Origin: Scandinavium hiltneri
Lineage (GTDB): Bacteria; Pseudomonadota; Gammaproteobacteria; Enterobacterales; Enterobacteriaceae
DNA length: 64,000 nt
Reading direction: 5' to 3'
Assembly (NCBI RefSeq): GCF_024764835.1
Contig: NZ_JALIGE010000076.1
Coordinates: 248,001 to 312,000, forward strand
Positions within the stretch are counted from its first letter, which is position 1. Each line of letters begins with the position of its first letter. Under the pieces are notes generated by a model. That model saw nothing but the letters and a program-made list of their open reading frames with translations. It was not told the origin of the DNA and searched no databases. A program made the translations under genes and the position numbers. Below are positions 54,482 to 62,897 of the stretch, one piece after another.

Positions 54482-55091
54482 GGTTAATTCACCGTCTGGT
54501 TAACAAGAATCCGATTCACCTGAATGATATTCCAAGCAGCACAAATCATTCAATTAAATGACTTATTTACGACTTCAAAAACAGATAACGCCGAGGTTAC
54601 GCAAACCGTGATAATACAACATGTCTGCAATGACATCGGCTTTATGGATGAAATACAATTTACCCTTAATCACGTGGCCCATTTCACGATGTGAGGAGTG
54701 TGCGCTTATAGTCAGGTGAGCGTTGAGTGTGAGTCAGCTCAGTAATGACGCTTCATTCAGTTTTTTGCGTCTCTCATCGCAATATTTATGGCACGCCGCA
54801 AAAATGACTTCATTGTGCTTGCTGTTGTCCATCCTTGCCACCGGGGAATATATTTGAGTAGTGATGTTTTTAATCCCCTCGGCATATTTGAAGCTTTTTT
54901 ATTTTGGTAAATCGCCTCGAGTTTTTTCGCTGAGTTATTTTTCGCGTTCAAATGGGTTGCCAGAATATTTTGAACCGGGCGCTTCAGGACAAAAATGATG
55001 TTACCTTTATAATAACGTCGTCGCTGACGACTGGTAGGTTATCTCACCGCCTGTTCGAATAAAACAGGTCTGGCATAGCTAACCCTTTGCG
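54482..55091. promoter_or_regulatory. T6SS upstream region and fimbrial operon 2 tail
   Basis: 610 bases between tssB and the last fimbrial gene, both on the minus strand. It must hold the T6SS promoter near 54490-54650 and the end of fimbrial operon 2 near 55050. It is AT-rich. An open frame of 64 codons at 54757-54951 (-), rich in Lys and Asn, has no recognisable ribosome binding site or homology that I can name, and is not called. No IS or tRNA is seen. Confidence 0.4.
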
Positions 55092-56189
55092 TCATTCATA
55101 GCTCAAATTAAACGTCGCTGTAGTTTTAAATGCCCCACTGGCCATTGGTCCACCATCTGCCATCAGGTAAGCATTAAAATCCAGCTGGCGGTCATCGGGC
55201 ATGGCAGCATCAGATTTACTGTAGGAAGATTGCACATCGTTGGGTATTAGCGTCATTGCGCCATCAATGCCTTCAATTTTCACGCCAAACCCAGAGGCAC
55301 CCACACCACTCTGGCTTAATAACTGCGGGTTATTCACTGAAACAGTGTTTGAACTCAGCTTAACGGTAATTTTGGTTGTACCGGCACAGCCGGTGAAGCT
55401 CAGTGCAAACGGCACCGCTTTCGCTGACTGCCCAAGTTTGAGTTCGCTCATGTAATAATCGCCCAGTTGCAACTCATTACCACTGACATGGCTGCCTGGC
55501 GCGAGCGTTGCCGTCTGGCAAGTTGGGCTGATAAGCGGGGCCGTCAGGCTAGCAGGGCTGCTCTGTAAATTCAGGCTGCTACCCGCATCAAGGGTTGGGG
55601 TGCCGAGTAACAGGCTCTGGATATTTTCACTGCGCAGTGTCACCGCACTGGCCGAGCCAAGCTTAAACCCCGGCAACTGGTACAGTTTGACCACATAACG
55701 CCAGGTTGCGCCATTGAGTTGACCAACCTCATACTGCCCTTCCTCGTTCCAGTCGGCTGAGGCCGCCGTTCGTGCATCAACGGTAATACCACTGGATGAG
55801 ACCAGCGCCAGGGTGTAAGCAATGCCTGGCACCGAGGTAGTAATCAGCGGAGTTTTTTTCCCCTGCGCCGACATTATTGTGCCTGCGGTGGCCGTGGCCG
55901 GGTTAAAGCGCGTCCATAGCACGCGGCTGCCGTTATTAGACACATCCACACACTGTGATTTTGCGTTACCTGCCTGGTAGCCTACCACGTTGCCAATTTG
56001 CGTCGGGGTGGAGACGGTGGCTTTGACATTGACACCGCCCAGCGACCCGAGGCTGACTAACTGCGTGCCGCTGCCGGACACAAATGTGCAGTGACTCTCC
56101 GTCGCCTGGGCTGCGGAAACCGATAGCACACTCAGACCTGATATTGCCAGTAGCAGTGGCAGATTTCTCACGGCCAATAAATTAGTCAT
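55092..56189 (-). CDS. Fimbrial tip adhesin (operon 2)
   Basis: A 365-residue two-domain adhesin. Signal peptide ends AQATE-like (near 30). The N-terminal domain (about 31-210) includes CTFVSGSGTQLVSLGSLGGV and is the likely ligand-binding part. The C-terminal domain (about 210-365) is a pilin domain with Cys and terminal FNLSYE (penultimate Tyr). Overlaps the preceding subunit gene by 8 bases. Ligand unknown. Confidence 0.82.
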   Translation of the reverse strand: MTNLLAVRNLPLLLAISGLSVLSVSAAQATESHCTFVSGSGTQLVSLGSLGGVNVKATVSTPTQIGNVVGYQAGNAKSQCVDVSNNGSRVLWTRFNPATATAGTIMSAQGKKTPLITTSVPGIAYTLALVSSSGITVDARTAASADWNEEGQYEVGQLNGATWRYVVKLYQLPGFKLGSASAVTLRSENIQSLLLGTPTLDAGSSLNLQSSPASLTAPLISPTCQTATLAPGSHVSGNELQLGDYYMSELKLGQSAKAVPFALSFTGCAGTTKITVKLSSNTVSVNNPQLLSQSGVGASGFGVKIEGIDGAMTLIPNDVQSSYSKSDAAMPDDRQLDFNAYLMADGGPMASGAFKTTATFNLSYE

Positions 56190-56745
56190 AATACGCTCCG
56201 ATAATAATATTGCTGGTCAGTTTCCCTGGAACCACCACATCGGTTTTCTGATAACGGGCGTGGAAGAGATAGCGGTTGCTGATATCCTGTTTCGCTTTAC
56301 CGGTTATGTCGTAGGTCACGTCGCCCTGCCCGCTGGTATTGAGCACGTTGGTGCGATATTGCTCGCTGAAGATGACGATCCCCACTCCCTGCGCACCGCC
56401 GTTGGCAGGCAAAATTTCATTGGGGAACACCTGATTAGTTACATCTGCACCCGACTGCGGTGCAAACGTCAGATGCAGGGTGTTATGCGACGCACCGGAT
56501 GGCGCGCCACAATCCTTTAATAACAGTGCAAACGAGCGGCCGCCCGTATCGGTAGTGGCCGTCCAGCCATTATCAAACCACTCGGGTTTGACGACGGGTA
56601 ACGTAATTCTGGCACCGTTTTCAACAGATACCGAGCAGGTATTGGTAATGATATTTGCTTTGATATCAACGTCAACGTTATCTTCACTCGCCAAGAGTGT
56701 CGCGGAAAACAATAACGGAGCCAGAAGAAAATAATAACCGTACAT
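56182..56745 (-). CDS. Fimbrial minor subunit (operon 2, third)
   Basis: A 187-residue pilin-family protein: signal peptide ends LLASEDN-like; two cysteines (TNTCSV, LKDCGA) and C-terminal IIIGAYYD. Ribosome binding site GGAG. It lies between another subunit and the adhesin, so it is a likely tip adaptor. Confidence 0.85.
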   Translation of the reverse strand: MYGYYFLLAPLLFSATLLASEDNVDVDIKANIITNTCSVSVENGARITLPVVKPEWFDNGWTATTDTGGRSFALLLKDCGAPSGASHNTLHLTFAPQSGADVTNQVFPNEILPANGGAQGVGIVIFSEQYRTNVLNTSGQGDVTYDITGKAKQDISNRYLFHARYQKTDVVVPGKLTSNIIIGAYYD

Positions 56746-56766
56746 TGATACACTCCGCAGTCAGCA

Positions 56767-57363
56767 TTAATCGTAAGTAAAGATGAACGTTAATGGCGAC
56801 GTAAACTGGCCGGAGGTAATATCATCGACGTTTTTCCCCGGTGCAGGGTAAAGCCCGACTTTAAATGGCTGCATCGCGTCTCCCTTATACAACGATATAG
56901 GCGTACCTGGTTTACCACCACATGAATAAGTATCAATCCCCGGATTAGACAGGTCGCTAGCCACTTTCATAACCAGATTACTCACACCATCGGTGATATT
57001 TGCATTTTTGTAAAAAATACCGTCACAGCCCGCAACTGATTGTATTGTGACTATGACGTCATTAACACTGCAGCCTTCCGTACCTACTGCGAAATCCGTG
57101 TAAGCTTTTATGTATCCCTCAGTTTTAAACTCAGAGCGATAGATATCCCCGAAGTCAATTTCTGTAATGGCAGGGGAATCCATGCCGGATCCAGAACGAT
57201 AGTCTACGACCTTATTGACGCAGGTTGCTTTCATAATATTCGCATTGAATGTGACATCCATACTGTCGGTACCGGTAATCATCGGTGCCGCCGATGCCGA
57301 CAACGAAATAAATGTCATTATACTTACCAGTAAGCTGGTCATGTAATTTAACGTTGTTCTCAT
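56767..57363 (-). CDS. Fimbrial minor subunit (operon 2, second)
   Basis: A 198-residue pilin-family protein. Start at 57363 (MRTTLNYMTSL) is preferred to 57381 because AAGGG is correctly spaced and the upstream ATG has no site. Signal peptide ends SASA. It contains four or more cysteines, more than usual for pilins (KATCVNK, EGCSVND, AGCDG, SCGG), and ends FIFTYD. Confidence 0.8.
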   Translation of the reverse strand: MRTTLNYMTSLLVSIMTFISLSASAAPMITGTDSMDVTFNANIMKATCVNKVVDYRSGSGMDSPAITEIDFGDIYRSEFKTEGYIKAYTDFAVGTEGCSVNDVIVTIQSVAGCDGIFYKNANITDGVSNLVMKVASDLSNPGIDTYSCGGKPGTPISLYKGDAMQPFKVGLYPAPGKNVDDITSGQFTSPLTFIFTYD

Positions 57364-57373
57364 CACCCTACCC

Positions 57374-57925
57374 TTATTCATAACTAAATAACATTGTCAT
57401 TGGGAATATATGATTTCCATAACTTACTTGGCCAACCTGGAGCAATCTGGCCATTAAATTCGCTTTTTTATTCTGTATTTCGTCAGGGCGCCAGACCAGT
57501 ATTTCAGAATCGATCGAACTATTTATATGAAACAGCGTGGTTTCCTCGCCTTCCCGATATAATGCAACCCCAACATTGTCACTACCCCATCCCATTAACC
57601 ACGTCGGATCTCCAGCTCGTGTAGTTCCGGAAAAACGCGTTTTGATGGTTGAAAGGCCTGCCGGGCAACCATCAATATTGAGGCTAAATTTTGTTAGTGC
57701 GCTCCCGGTCGCGTTTATGATATCTTCATCTATTACACGCCCGTCGGCATCACTGCCAAAGGTGATGGCATTAGCCCCTTGCAGATTTTGTGCACTGAGT
57801 GAAATATCACAGGTGGTTTCTTTAATGTTCGCGGTGATATCAACCGTCACCGAGTCCGATATCGCAAAACTGTTTGCTGAAAATAGTAGCAACACTACAG
57901 CGGTGTAATTAATATGTTTATTCAT
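57374..57925 (-). CDS. Fimbrial minor subunit (operon 2, first)
   Basis: A 183-residue pilin: signal peptide (ends SFA), cysteines in ETTCDIS and DGCPAG, C-terminal TMLFSYE with the penultimate Tyr. Follows the usher at 42 bases. Confidence 0.85.
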   Translation of the reverse strand: MNKHINYTAVVLLLFSANSFAISDSVTVDITANIKETTCDISLSAQNLQGANAITFGSDADGRVIDEDIINATGSALTKFSLNIDGCPAGLSTIKTRFSGTTRAGDPTWLMGWGSDNVGVALYREGEETTLFHINSSIDSEILVWRPDEIQNKKANLMARLLQVGQVSYGNHIFPMTMLFSYE

Positions 57926-57967
57926 AATGGTTAACCCTCTTCATCCGGAAAATATTGCGTTAGTTAA

Positions 57968-60673
57968 TTAATGGCTGACCTGGCACATCACATGGTCAAT
58001 CACCTGGGTCATCCCCACGCTTTGCGCACTACCGCCAACCGCATAGCGCGCCATACAGCGCTGGTCAACGGTATTACCCCACACCACTTTCAGCGTACCG
58101 CTGTCCTGTGTGCCGCGCACAAAGGCCCGCCCGGCCTGGCCAACACTGCCGACTTCGTTACCGTTGGTATCAAATACCGTGGCACCCAGCGGAATAAAGC
58201 CTTTATCATTGCGCTGTAGATTCAGTAACAGCGAGCGCCCCTGGTTGGTGGCAAATTCCACTTTCACTACCGAACCGGCACGCGGTACGGTGGTGGCCTG
58301 GGTGCTCTGCACCTCTACATCGGCTTCGAGGGTGCTGATATCTAAGCCGACGTTGTTTTCGCGGTATGGCGACAATGAGGTGCTGATGGCATAACCGCGG
58401 CCATCAATACGCCCGTCACCGTTAGTGGTTTTCGCCCCGGTGGCACCTGGCGCATTTATCAGGGCAATGCTATCGGTTTCGCCGATACTGCCCGGTGCAA
58501 AAGTGACGCCGCCGGAATGGACAACCACCCCGCCGCTGTTAGCCAGCGAGAACTGACGCCCGTTGTCATTGGTAAACGACGCCGAAGCACTGACTGGCCC
58601 GTAGGCACTGTTGTATGTACCGTAACCGCCTACCTGACGGGTATTTTCCGCCTCCTTCGCCACGTCATAGCTAGCGTTGACGCCATAACTGAAGCTGTCG
58701 TCTTCCGTGCTGCCGTTGGCAGTCGCATTGGTCTGGCTACTGCCTTTCAGATCGGAGTTCATCCCGATGTTTAGGGTGTCAAAGGCCGGATGATGCTGTT
58801 CACCGCCCCCCCCGCCCAGCAGATTGACCAACGGAATACTGATGTTGACGTACAGACTGTCGTCTTTCTTCAGATCTTCGTCATAACTGCGCTGCATCGA
58901 GATGCTGTAGCTGCCCCATTTAAATGAATTACTGTAACCCGCCGAATATTGTTTTGTGGCGCGGGATTCATCCCAGTAGTTCTGCCAACTACCGGTGACA
59001 TAGACAGAGCCGTAACTGTTTTCATCTGATCCTAGTGGCTGGCTAACACTGAGCTGCACTTGGTTACGCAGGCGCTTATAATCATTAAAACTTTTGTCCT
59101 GATTATCCTGATGTTTACGATCGTCAATCATCTGCGCGACATCGTTAAGGCTCAGGTAATCTGCAGTGGAGTAACGATAGGCCGCCACGCTAAGTGAGGT
59201 GTCTGTCGCTTCCAGTAATTTGCTGTAAGAAACGCGATAACTCTGGCCTTTACGGGTTTTGTCGTTCGGGATTTCCGCAGAGGATTGCGTAACATCCAGC
59301 GCTAAGGCGCCTAGCGAGGTATTCACTGCCACACCCAGCAACCCTGCGTAATAACTGTCATCCGTCGCCTGCAAACCGATGTAACCGGTAAAGGTGTTGT
59401 TCAGGCCGTAGTACCAGGTTCCCTGCGCCACATTGGGTTTTGTGGATAAACTATCAGTGCTGAGCTGGCCGACATCAAACTCCCAGCGCGACTGGCCGGG
59501 GCGCATCAGTTGCACCACTGACGAGAACGGCACGCTGAATGTCCGCTTACTGCCATCAGCCTCTTCCACTGTCACGTCTAAATCACTGCCATACCCGGTC
59601 GGGTTCAAATCGGTTATTTCAAACGCACCCGGCGGTACGGTGGTTTGAGAGATAATTGAACCATTCTGTCGCACCGTGACTTTGGCATTGGTGTTGGCGA
59701 CGCCACGGACAATCGGCGCATAGCCGTTTAACGAGCTGGGATGCATACGGTCATCACTGTATAAACGCAAACCGTGCAAATTAAGCGAATCAAAGGTCGT
59801 GCCATCGGTATAGCTATCACCCAGCACCAATTGTGCTTTCAGTGCTGTGATATCACGCTGAACAAACATTTCCTGGCTGTCATAATCGGTGCCGTCATCC
59901 TGATCCCAGTTCAATGAGCCTTTAGCGCGAAAACGCCAGGCCCCCAGATTGATACCGTAATTCAGCCCCGCATAGGCGCTTTCCGAGACATCGCCATCGT
60001 TACTGGAGCGGTAAACGTTAGCGTTGTAAGAGAGCATCGCCGCGTTAATGCCCGTTTCCCAGCGTGAGGGATCGACATACCCCTGTGGCTGTTTGACGAT
60101 ATATATCTGCGGCAGACCGATATCGAGACGCTGTTCGTTGCTGTCGTATTTGATTTTTGCCTCAGGCACGAATTTTTTAATATCGACGCAGCGTTTGGCG
60201 ACCTCTTCTTCGTCCTCGCCTTCGACCGACTCCTGCCACTGGCTGCTATCGACGCCGAGCTGGCGCAGCAGCTCGCTCGTCAGGCACGGCGTGGAATTCG
60301 GCGTACCGTTGGCGATAAAGCTAACCGGCGTACTGAGCAGCATCTGGTCGTTTAAATAGATGTTGACCGTATAAGTACCTGGTGGCGTCGGATTACCTCT
60401 GGCATAGCGACTGAGGTCCACCGCCGCGCTCTGCCCGACCAGAAAGCTGCTGTCAAACTCTAACGCTTCATCATCTGCTGACTGCGGTTGGTTTGCTTGA
60501 AGTGTGGGTGTTTCAACGGGGTGCTCTGCAGCAGGCGTTTCTTGTTCTGCCTGTTGCAGAGCACCCGCGTGTATTTCTGCCGGCGTAGTAGCCAGCACAG
60601 GAGCCGTAAATAATGAGCAGGCATTACAAAGCAGAAATAATCTAATAGAAGTGTTGCTGTATTTGTTATTCAA
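57968..60673 (-). CDS. Fimbrial outer-membrane usher (operon 2)
   Basis: An outer-membrane usher of 901 residues. Signal peptide about 1-28. The core N-domain starts with EFDSSFLVGQSAAVDLSRYA at about 72. Before it lies a 40-residue extension rich in Glu, Gln, Ala and Pro (about 29-71), absent from typical ushers. The barrel has NGYAPIVRGVANTNAKVTVR, and the C-terminus ends in QRCMARYAVGGSAQ…VDHVMCQVSH-type sequence (partly quoted). It belongs to the FimD/PapC family and pairs with the chaperone immediately upstream. Confidence 0.95.
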   Translation of the reverse strand: MNNKYSNTSIRLFLLCNACSLFTAPVLATTPAEIHAGALQQAEQETPAAEHPVETPTLQANQPQSADDEALEFDSSFLVGQSAAVDLSRYARGNPTPPGTYTVNIYLNDQMLLSTPVSFIANGTPNSTPCLTSELLRQLGVDSSQWQESVEGEDEEEVAKRCVDIKKFVPEAKIKYDSNEQRLDIGLPQIYIVKQPQGYVDPSRWETGINAAMLSYNANVYRSSNDGDVSESAYAGLNYGINLGAWRFRAKGSLNWDQDDGTDYDSQEMFVQRDITALKAQLVLGDSYTDGTTFDSLNLHGLRLYSDDRMHPSSLNGYAPIVRGVANTNAKVTVRQNGSIISQTTVPPGAFEITDLNPTGYGSDLDVTVEEADGSKRTFSVPFSSVVQLMRPGQSRWEFDVGQLSTDSLSTKPNVAQGTWYYGLNNTFTGYIGLQATDDSYYAGLLGVAVNTSLGALALDVTQSSAEIPNDKTRKGQSYRVSYSKLLEATDTSLSVAAYRYSTADYLSLNDVAQMIDDRKHQDNQDKSFNDYKRLRNQVQLSVSQPLGSDENSYGSVYVTGSWQNYWDESRATKQYSAGYSNSFKWGSYSISMQRSYDEDLKKDDSLYVNISIPLVNLLGGGGGEQHHPAFDTLNIGMNSDLKGSSQTNATANGSTEDDSFSYGVNASYDVAKEAENTRQVGGYGTYNSAYGPVSASASFTNDNGRQFSLANSGGVVVHSGGVTFAPGSIGETDSIALINAPGATGAKTTNGDGRIDGRGYAISTSLSPYRENNVGLDISTLEADVEVQSTQATTVPRAGSVVKVEFATNQGRSLLLNLQRNDKGFIPLGATVFDTNGNEVGSVGQAGRAFVRGTQDSGTLKVVWGNTVDQRCMARYAVGGSAQSVGMTQVIDHVMCQVSH

Positions 60674-60738
60674 CCTAATTGTCCTTCATGCCTGCGTGCA
60701 CCGGGAAATTCAAGACGATCCGTGTCTTTCAAACAAAA

Positions 60739-61467
60739 TTAAAGCGTCACATCTTTGGTAATCGCACCACCAAAATCATTAATGGCTGCATAAGTTAATT
60801 TCGCGCCAGAGGCCGAAGCAGAAAGACCTTTGACCGACATTTTTAAACTGCTATGTGGAGAGACCATTTTTGTTTCGACTGCGTATTTTTTGCCGCCGAG
60901 CGTCAGCGATGCGCTGTTCAGTGAGACAAAGTAGTTGCTGTCGTTTTTGGCCTCAACGGAACCCTGTCCGGCTACCGACCATTTCAGACTTTGCGCCGCC
61001 ACCGCCGGGTCACCCTGTAAACCGGTTGGTCGATAGAAGAATTTGATGCGCGTCCGGAAGGCCAGTTGCATGGTATTGCCGGTATCCGCACCTTTCGCTT
61101 TAGGTGGTACTTCCAGCACGTTAAACCAATACACGCTTTCCCTGTCTTTCGGTAAATTGCCGCCCAGCGAACTGATACGTACCGTCTGCCCGCGTTTCGG
61201 GTCGATACGTGAAATCGGCGGGGTGATAACGAAAGGAACATTCATTTCCTGTGGATTCACCCCTTCACGGCCATCATCCAGCCAAGACTGAACCAGCAGC
61301 GGTTTATTCCCTTTGTTATCAAGCCGCACGGTAATATCTTTATTTTTTTGCTGGTAAATAACACGCGTTCCGGAAATAACCACATCAGCCTGTGAAGTCA
61401 TTGGGATAATAACCGAAGCGGCCAGCACTGCCGGGACAATACATTTTTTAAGATTAAAACATGTCAT
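60739..61467 (-). CDS. Fimbrial periplasmic chaperone (operon 2)
   Basis: A 242-residue PapD-type chaperone: signal peptide (ends SQADV-like), DVVISGTRVIYQQKNKDITV, and RESVYWFNVLEVPP, the family signature. Two immunoglobulin-like domains. It delivers subunits to the usher downstream. Confidence 0.95.
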   Translation of the reverse strand: MTCFNLKKCIVPAVLAASVIIPMTSQADVVISGTRVIYQQKNKDITVRLDNKGNKPLLVQSWLDDGREGVNPQEMNVPFVITPPISRIDPKRGQTVRISSLGGNLPKDRESVYWFNVLEVPPKAKGADTGNTMQLAFRTRIKFFYRPTGLQGDPAVAAQSLKWSVAGQGSVEAKNDSNYFVSLNSASLTLGGKKYAVETKMVSPHSSLKMSVKGLSASASGAKLTYAAINDFGGAITKDVTL

Positions 61468-61502
61468 AATTCAATTCCTGAAGAAAGATAATAAGAAGCC
61501 AC

Positions 61503-61524
61503 AGCCACACAGAAAGCGGTGGCT
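61503..61524 (-). terminator. Possible attenuator before the chaperone gene
   Basis: Small stem AGCCAC / GTGGCT with a 10-base loop between the major pilin and chaperone genes. No strong T-run follows. It would match the attenuation found at the same place in operon 1. Confidence 0.35.
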
Positions 61525-61541
61525 CCTTATTGAGTTACCCG

Positions 61542-62171
61542 TTACTGATAAGAAATAGTAAACGTGGTGTTGGTGCTGACAATGCCTGGGGTTACCGGAT
61601 TAATCCCCGAAACAGAAGAACCAGGAACATAGGCCGCTCGGTAAGCAAATGAACCGGCACCATTAACCATAGTGATCGCCTGTGCTGTTGCAATATCAGA
61701 CGGGTCGCCAATTTTGACCTGCGCGGTATTGGTCGCGGTGTTGTTATACAACGCAATATTCACGTTCTGCGCCGCACCGCTGACGGTAGGGTCTGCATGC
61801 AGGGTACCATTGCTGAGATCGACAAACTGAGTTGAGGTAAACGCAATCGATGCCTGAAGCGGATCAGTACCTGACACGCCACCAATATCCGGGCAATTGG
61901 TTAACAGCAATTCAAATGTTTTACTGCCCACACCTTGCGCCAGATTGGTTCCTTCCACCTCATCTTTAGAAACGACCGGCATGCTGACCGTCAGGTTATT
62001 CGCACTGATACCGTTACTGGTGGTGAGTGTACACGTCGTTGAGCTTACCGCACCGTCAAAGGTAATCAGACCGGTATCAGCAGGCGGAGCCGCCTGAACA
62101 CCGGTTGCTACCGCTGCAACCAACACAGCGCCAGCTGTTTTTAACATTTTGAAACCAAATCCTTGTTTCAT
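61542..62171 (-). CDS. Fimbrial major subunit (operon 2)
   Basis: A 209-residue pilin, first in operon 2. The ATG at 62171 (MKQGFGFKMLKTAGAVLVA) has GGAG upstream; a longer frame from 62273 runs into the palindromic repeat and is rejected. Signal peptide ends GVQA. Cysteines in TTCTLT and TNCPD; C-terminal FTISYQ. It should be the shaft protein. Confidence 0.88.
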   Translation of the reverse strand: MKQGFGFKMLKTAGAVLVAAVATGVQAAPPADTGLITFDGAVSSTTCTLTTSNGISANNLTVSMPVVSKDEVEGTNLAQGVGSKTFELLLTNCPDIGGVSGTDPLQASIAFTSTQFVDLSNGTLHADPTVSGAAQNVNIALYNNTATNTAQVKIGDPSDIATAQAITMVNGAGSFAYRAAYVPGSSVSGINPVTPGIVSTNTTFTISYQ

Positions 62172-62225
62172 GACAGATATCTCCGCACATAGTAAAAGTT
62201 GAACGAAAACACACAGATATCCGTC

Positions 62226-62334
62226 ATAATTCAAGTTGCATCTTTGTTGGCTGCGCTTACTCGCCCGAACCACTTACCTGAGTAAGCTCATCGGGACTCG
62301 CTCGATTGCCGCCGCGATGCAACACGAATTATTT
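62226..62334. repeat. Imperfect palindromic intergenic repeat (about 110 bp)
   Basis: Left arm ATAATTCAAGTTGCATC (62226-62242) and right arm GATGCAACACGAATTATT (62316-62333) are inverted copies with few mismatches. Inner hairpins are seen, including CTTAC / GTAAG around 62275. The whole resembles the roughly 110-base intergenic palindromes scattered in Yersinia, Serratia and related enterics. It sits upstream of the operon 2 pilin and could fold in its leader RNA. Confidence 0.7.
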
Positions 62335-62576
62335 TGGATATAAACATCAAATGTGTGTATCAGCTCCAGAATATTTATTCTTGGAAGACCCTATGATGCA
62401 TTCATTCACATGAACAATACACCATTAAAATCTAAATGAATCATTCATGTTTAGTAAATTGCCTGCCCATCACAATTGAATTATCTTTCACCTGTAAGCA
62501 TAAATTTCATGGATGTTAGCAAAAAAAATAATTGATGATTTTATTAATGGATGCCTTAACGTGTATGGAATATAAA
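62335..62576. promoter_or_regulatory. AT-rich region between pilin operon 2 and small gene
   Basis: AT-rich stretch holding promoters for fimbrial operon 2 (-) and perhaps the small gene at 62577 (+). Nothing else is recognised. Confidence 0.4.
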
Positions 62577-62825
62577 ATGAAATTTATCAGCAATGCCTGT
62601 GAGTACCGGGACTGGGTAACCTATCTTATTACTAAAGAATCGCATTCTGATTATGGATGTATTCTTTCTGATGCGGAAATAGATGAATCCATTGGATATT
62701 TCGAGTGGCCAAAAGAGTTTCCTTGTCTGGTCATGTCTCCCTGCTATGACCTTTTAAACACCCGGCTAAAACTGACATTTTACTACCGCAAAGACGTCCG
62801 TTTATGGCACTCATTATTTGAGTAA
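62577..62825 (+). CDS. Hypothetical small protein
   Basis: An 82-residue protein starting MKFISNACEYRDWVTYLITK at 62577; a frame with up to 15 more residues begins at 62532. It has acidic and aromatic residues (…IDESIGYFEWPKEFPCLVMSP…) and no signal peptide or membrane helix. It lies between fimbrial operon 2 and a LysR regulator, both likely related to fimbria control. I do not recognise it. Confidence 0.5.
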   Translation: MKFISNACEYRDWVTYLITKESHSDYGCILSDAEIDESIGYFEWPKEFPCLVMSPCYDLLNTRLKLTFYYRKDVRLWHSLFE

Positions 62826-62897
62826 AAGTAACATTTTCAGTTAGCTACAAGTTGGCTTCCTTCAGCTATAATCACAATTCCATCTCTGGAGGCCTGA

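Noticed and set aside
54757..54951. 64-codon frame in the gap between fimbriae and T6SS
   Set aside because: No ribosome binding site, no recognisable family, AT-rich composition; not called as a gene.
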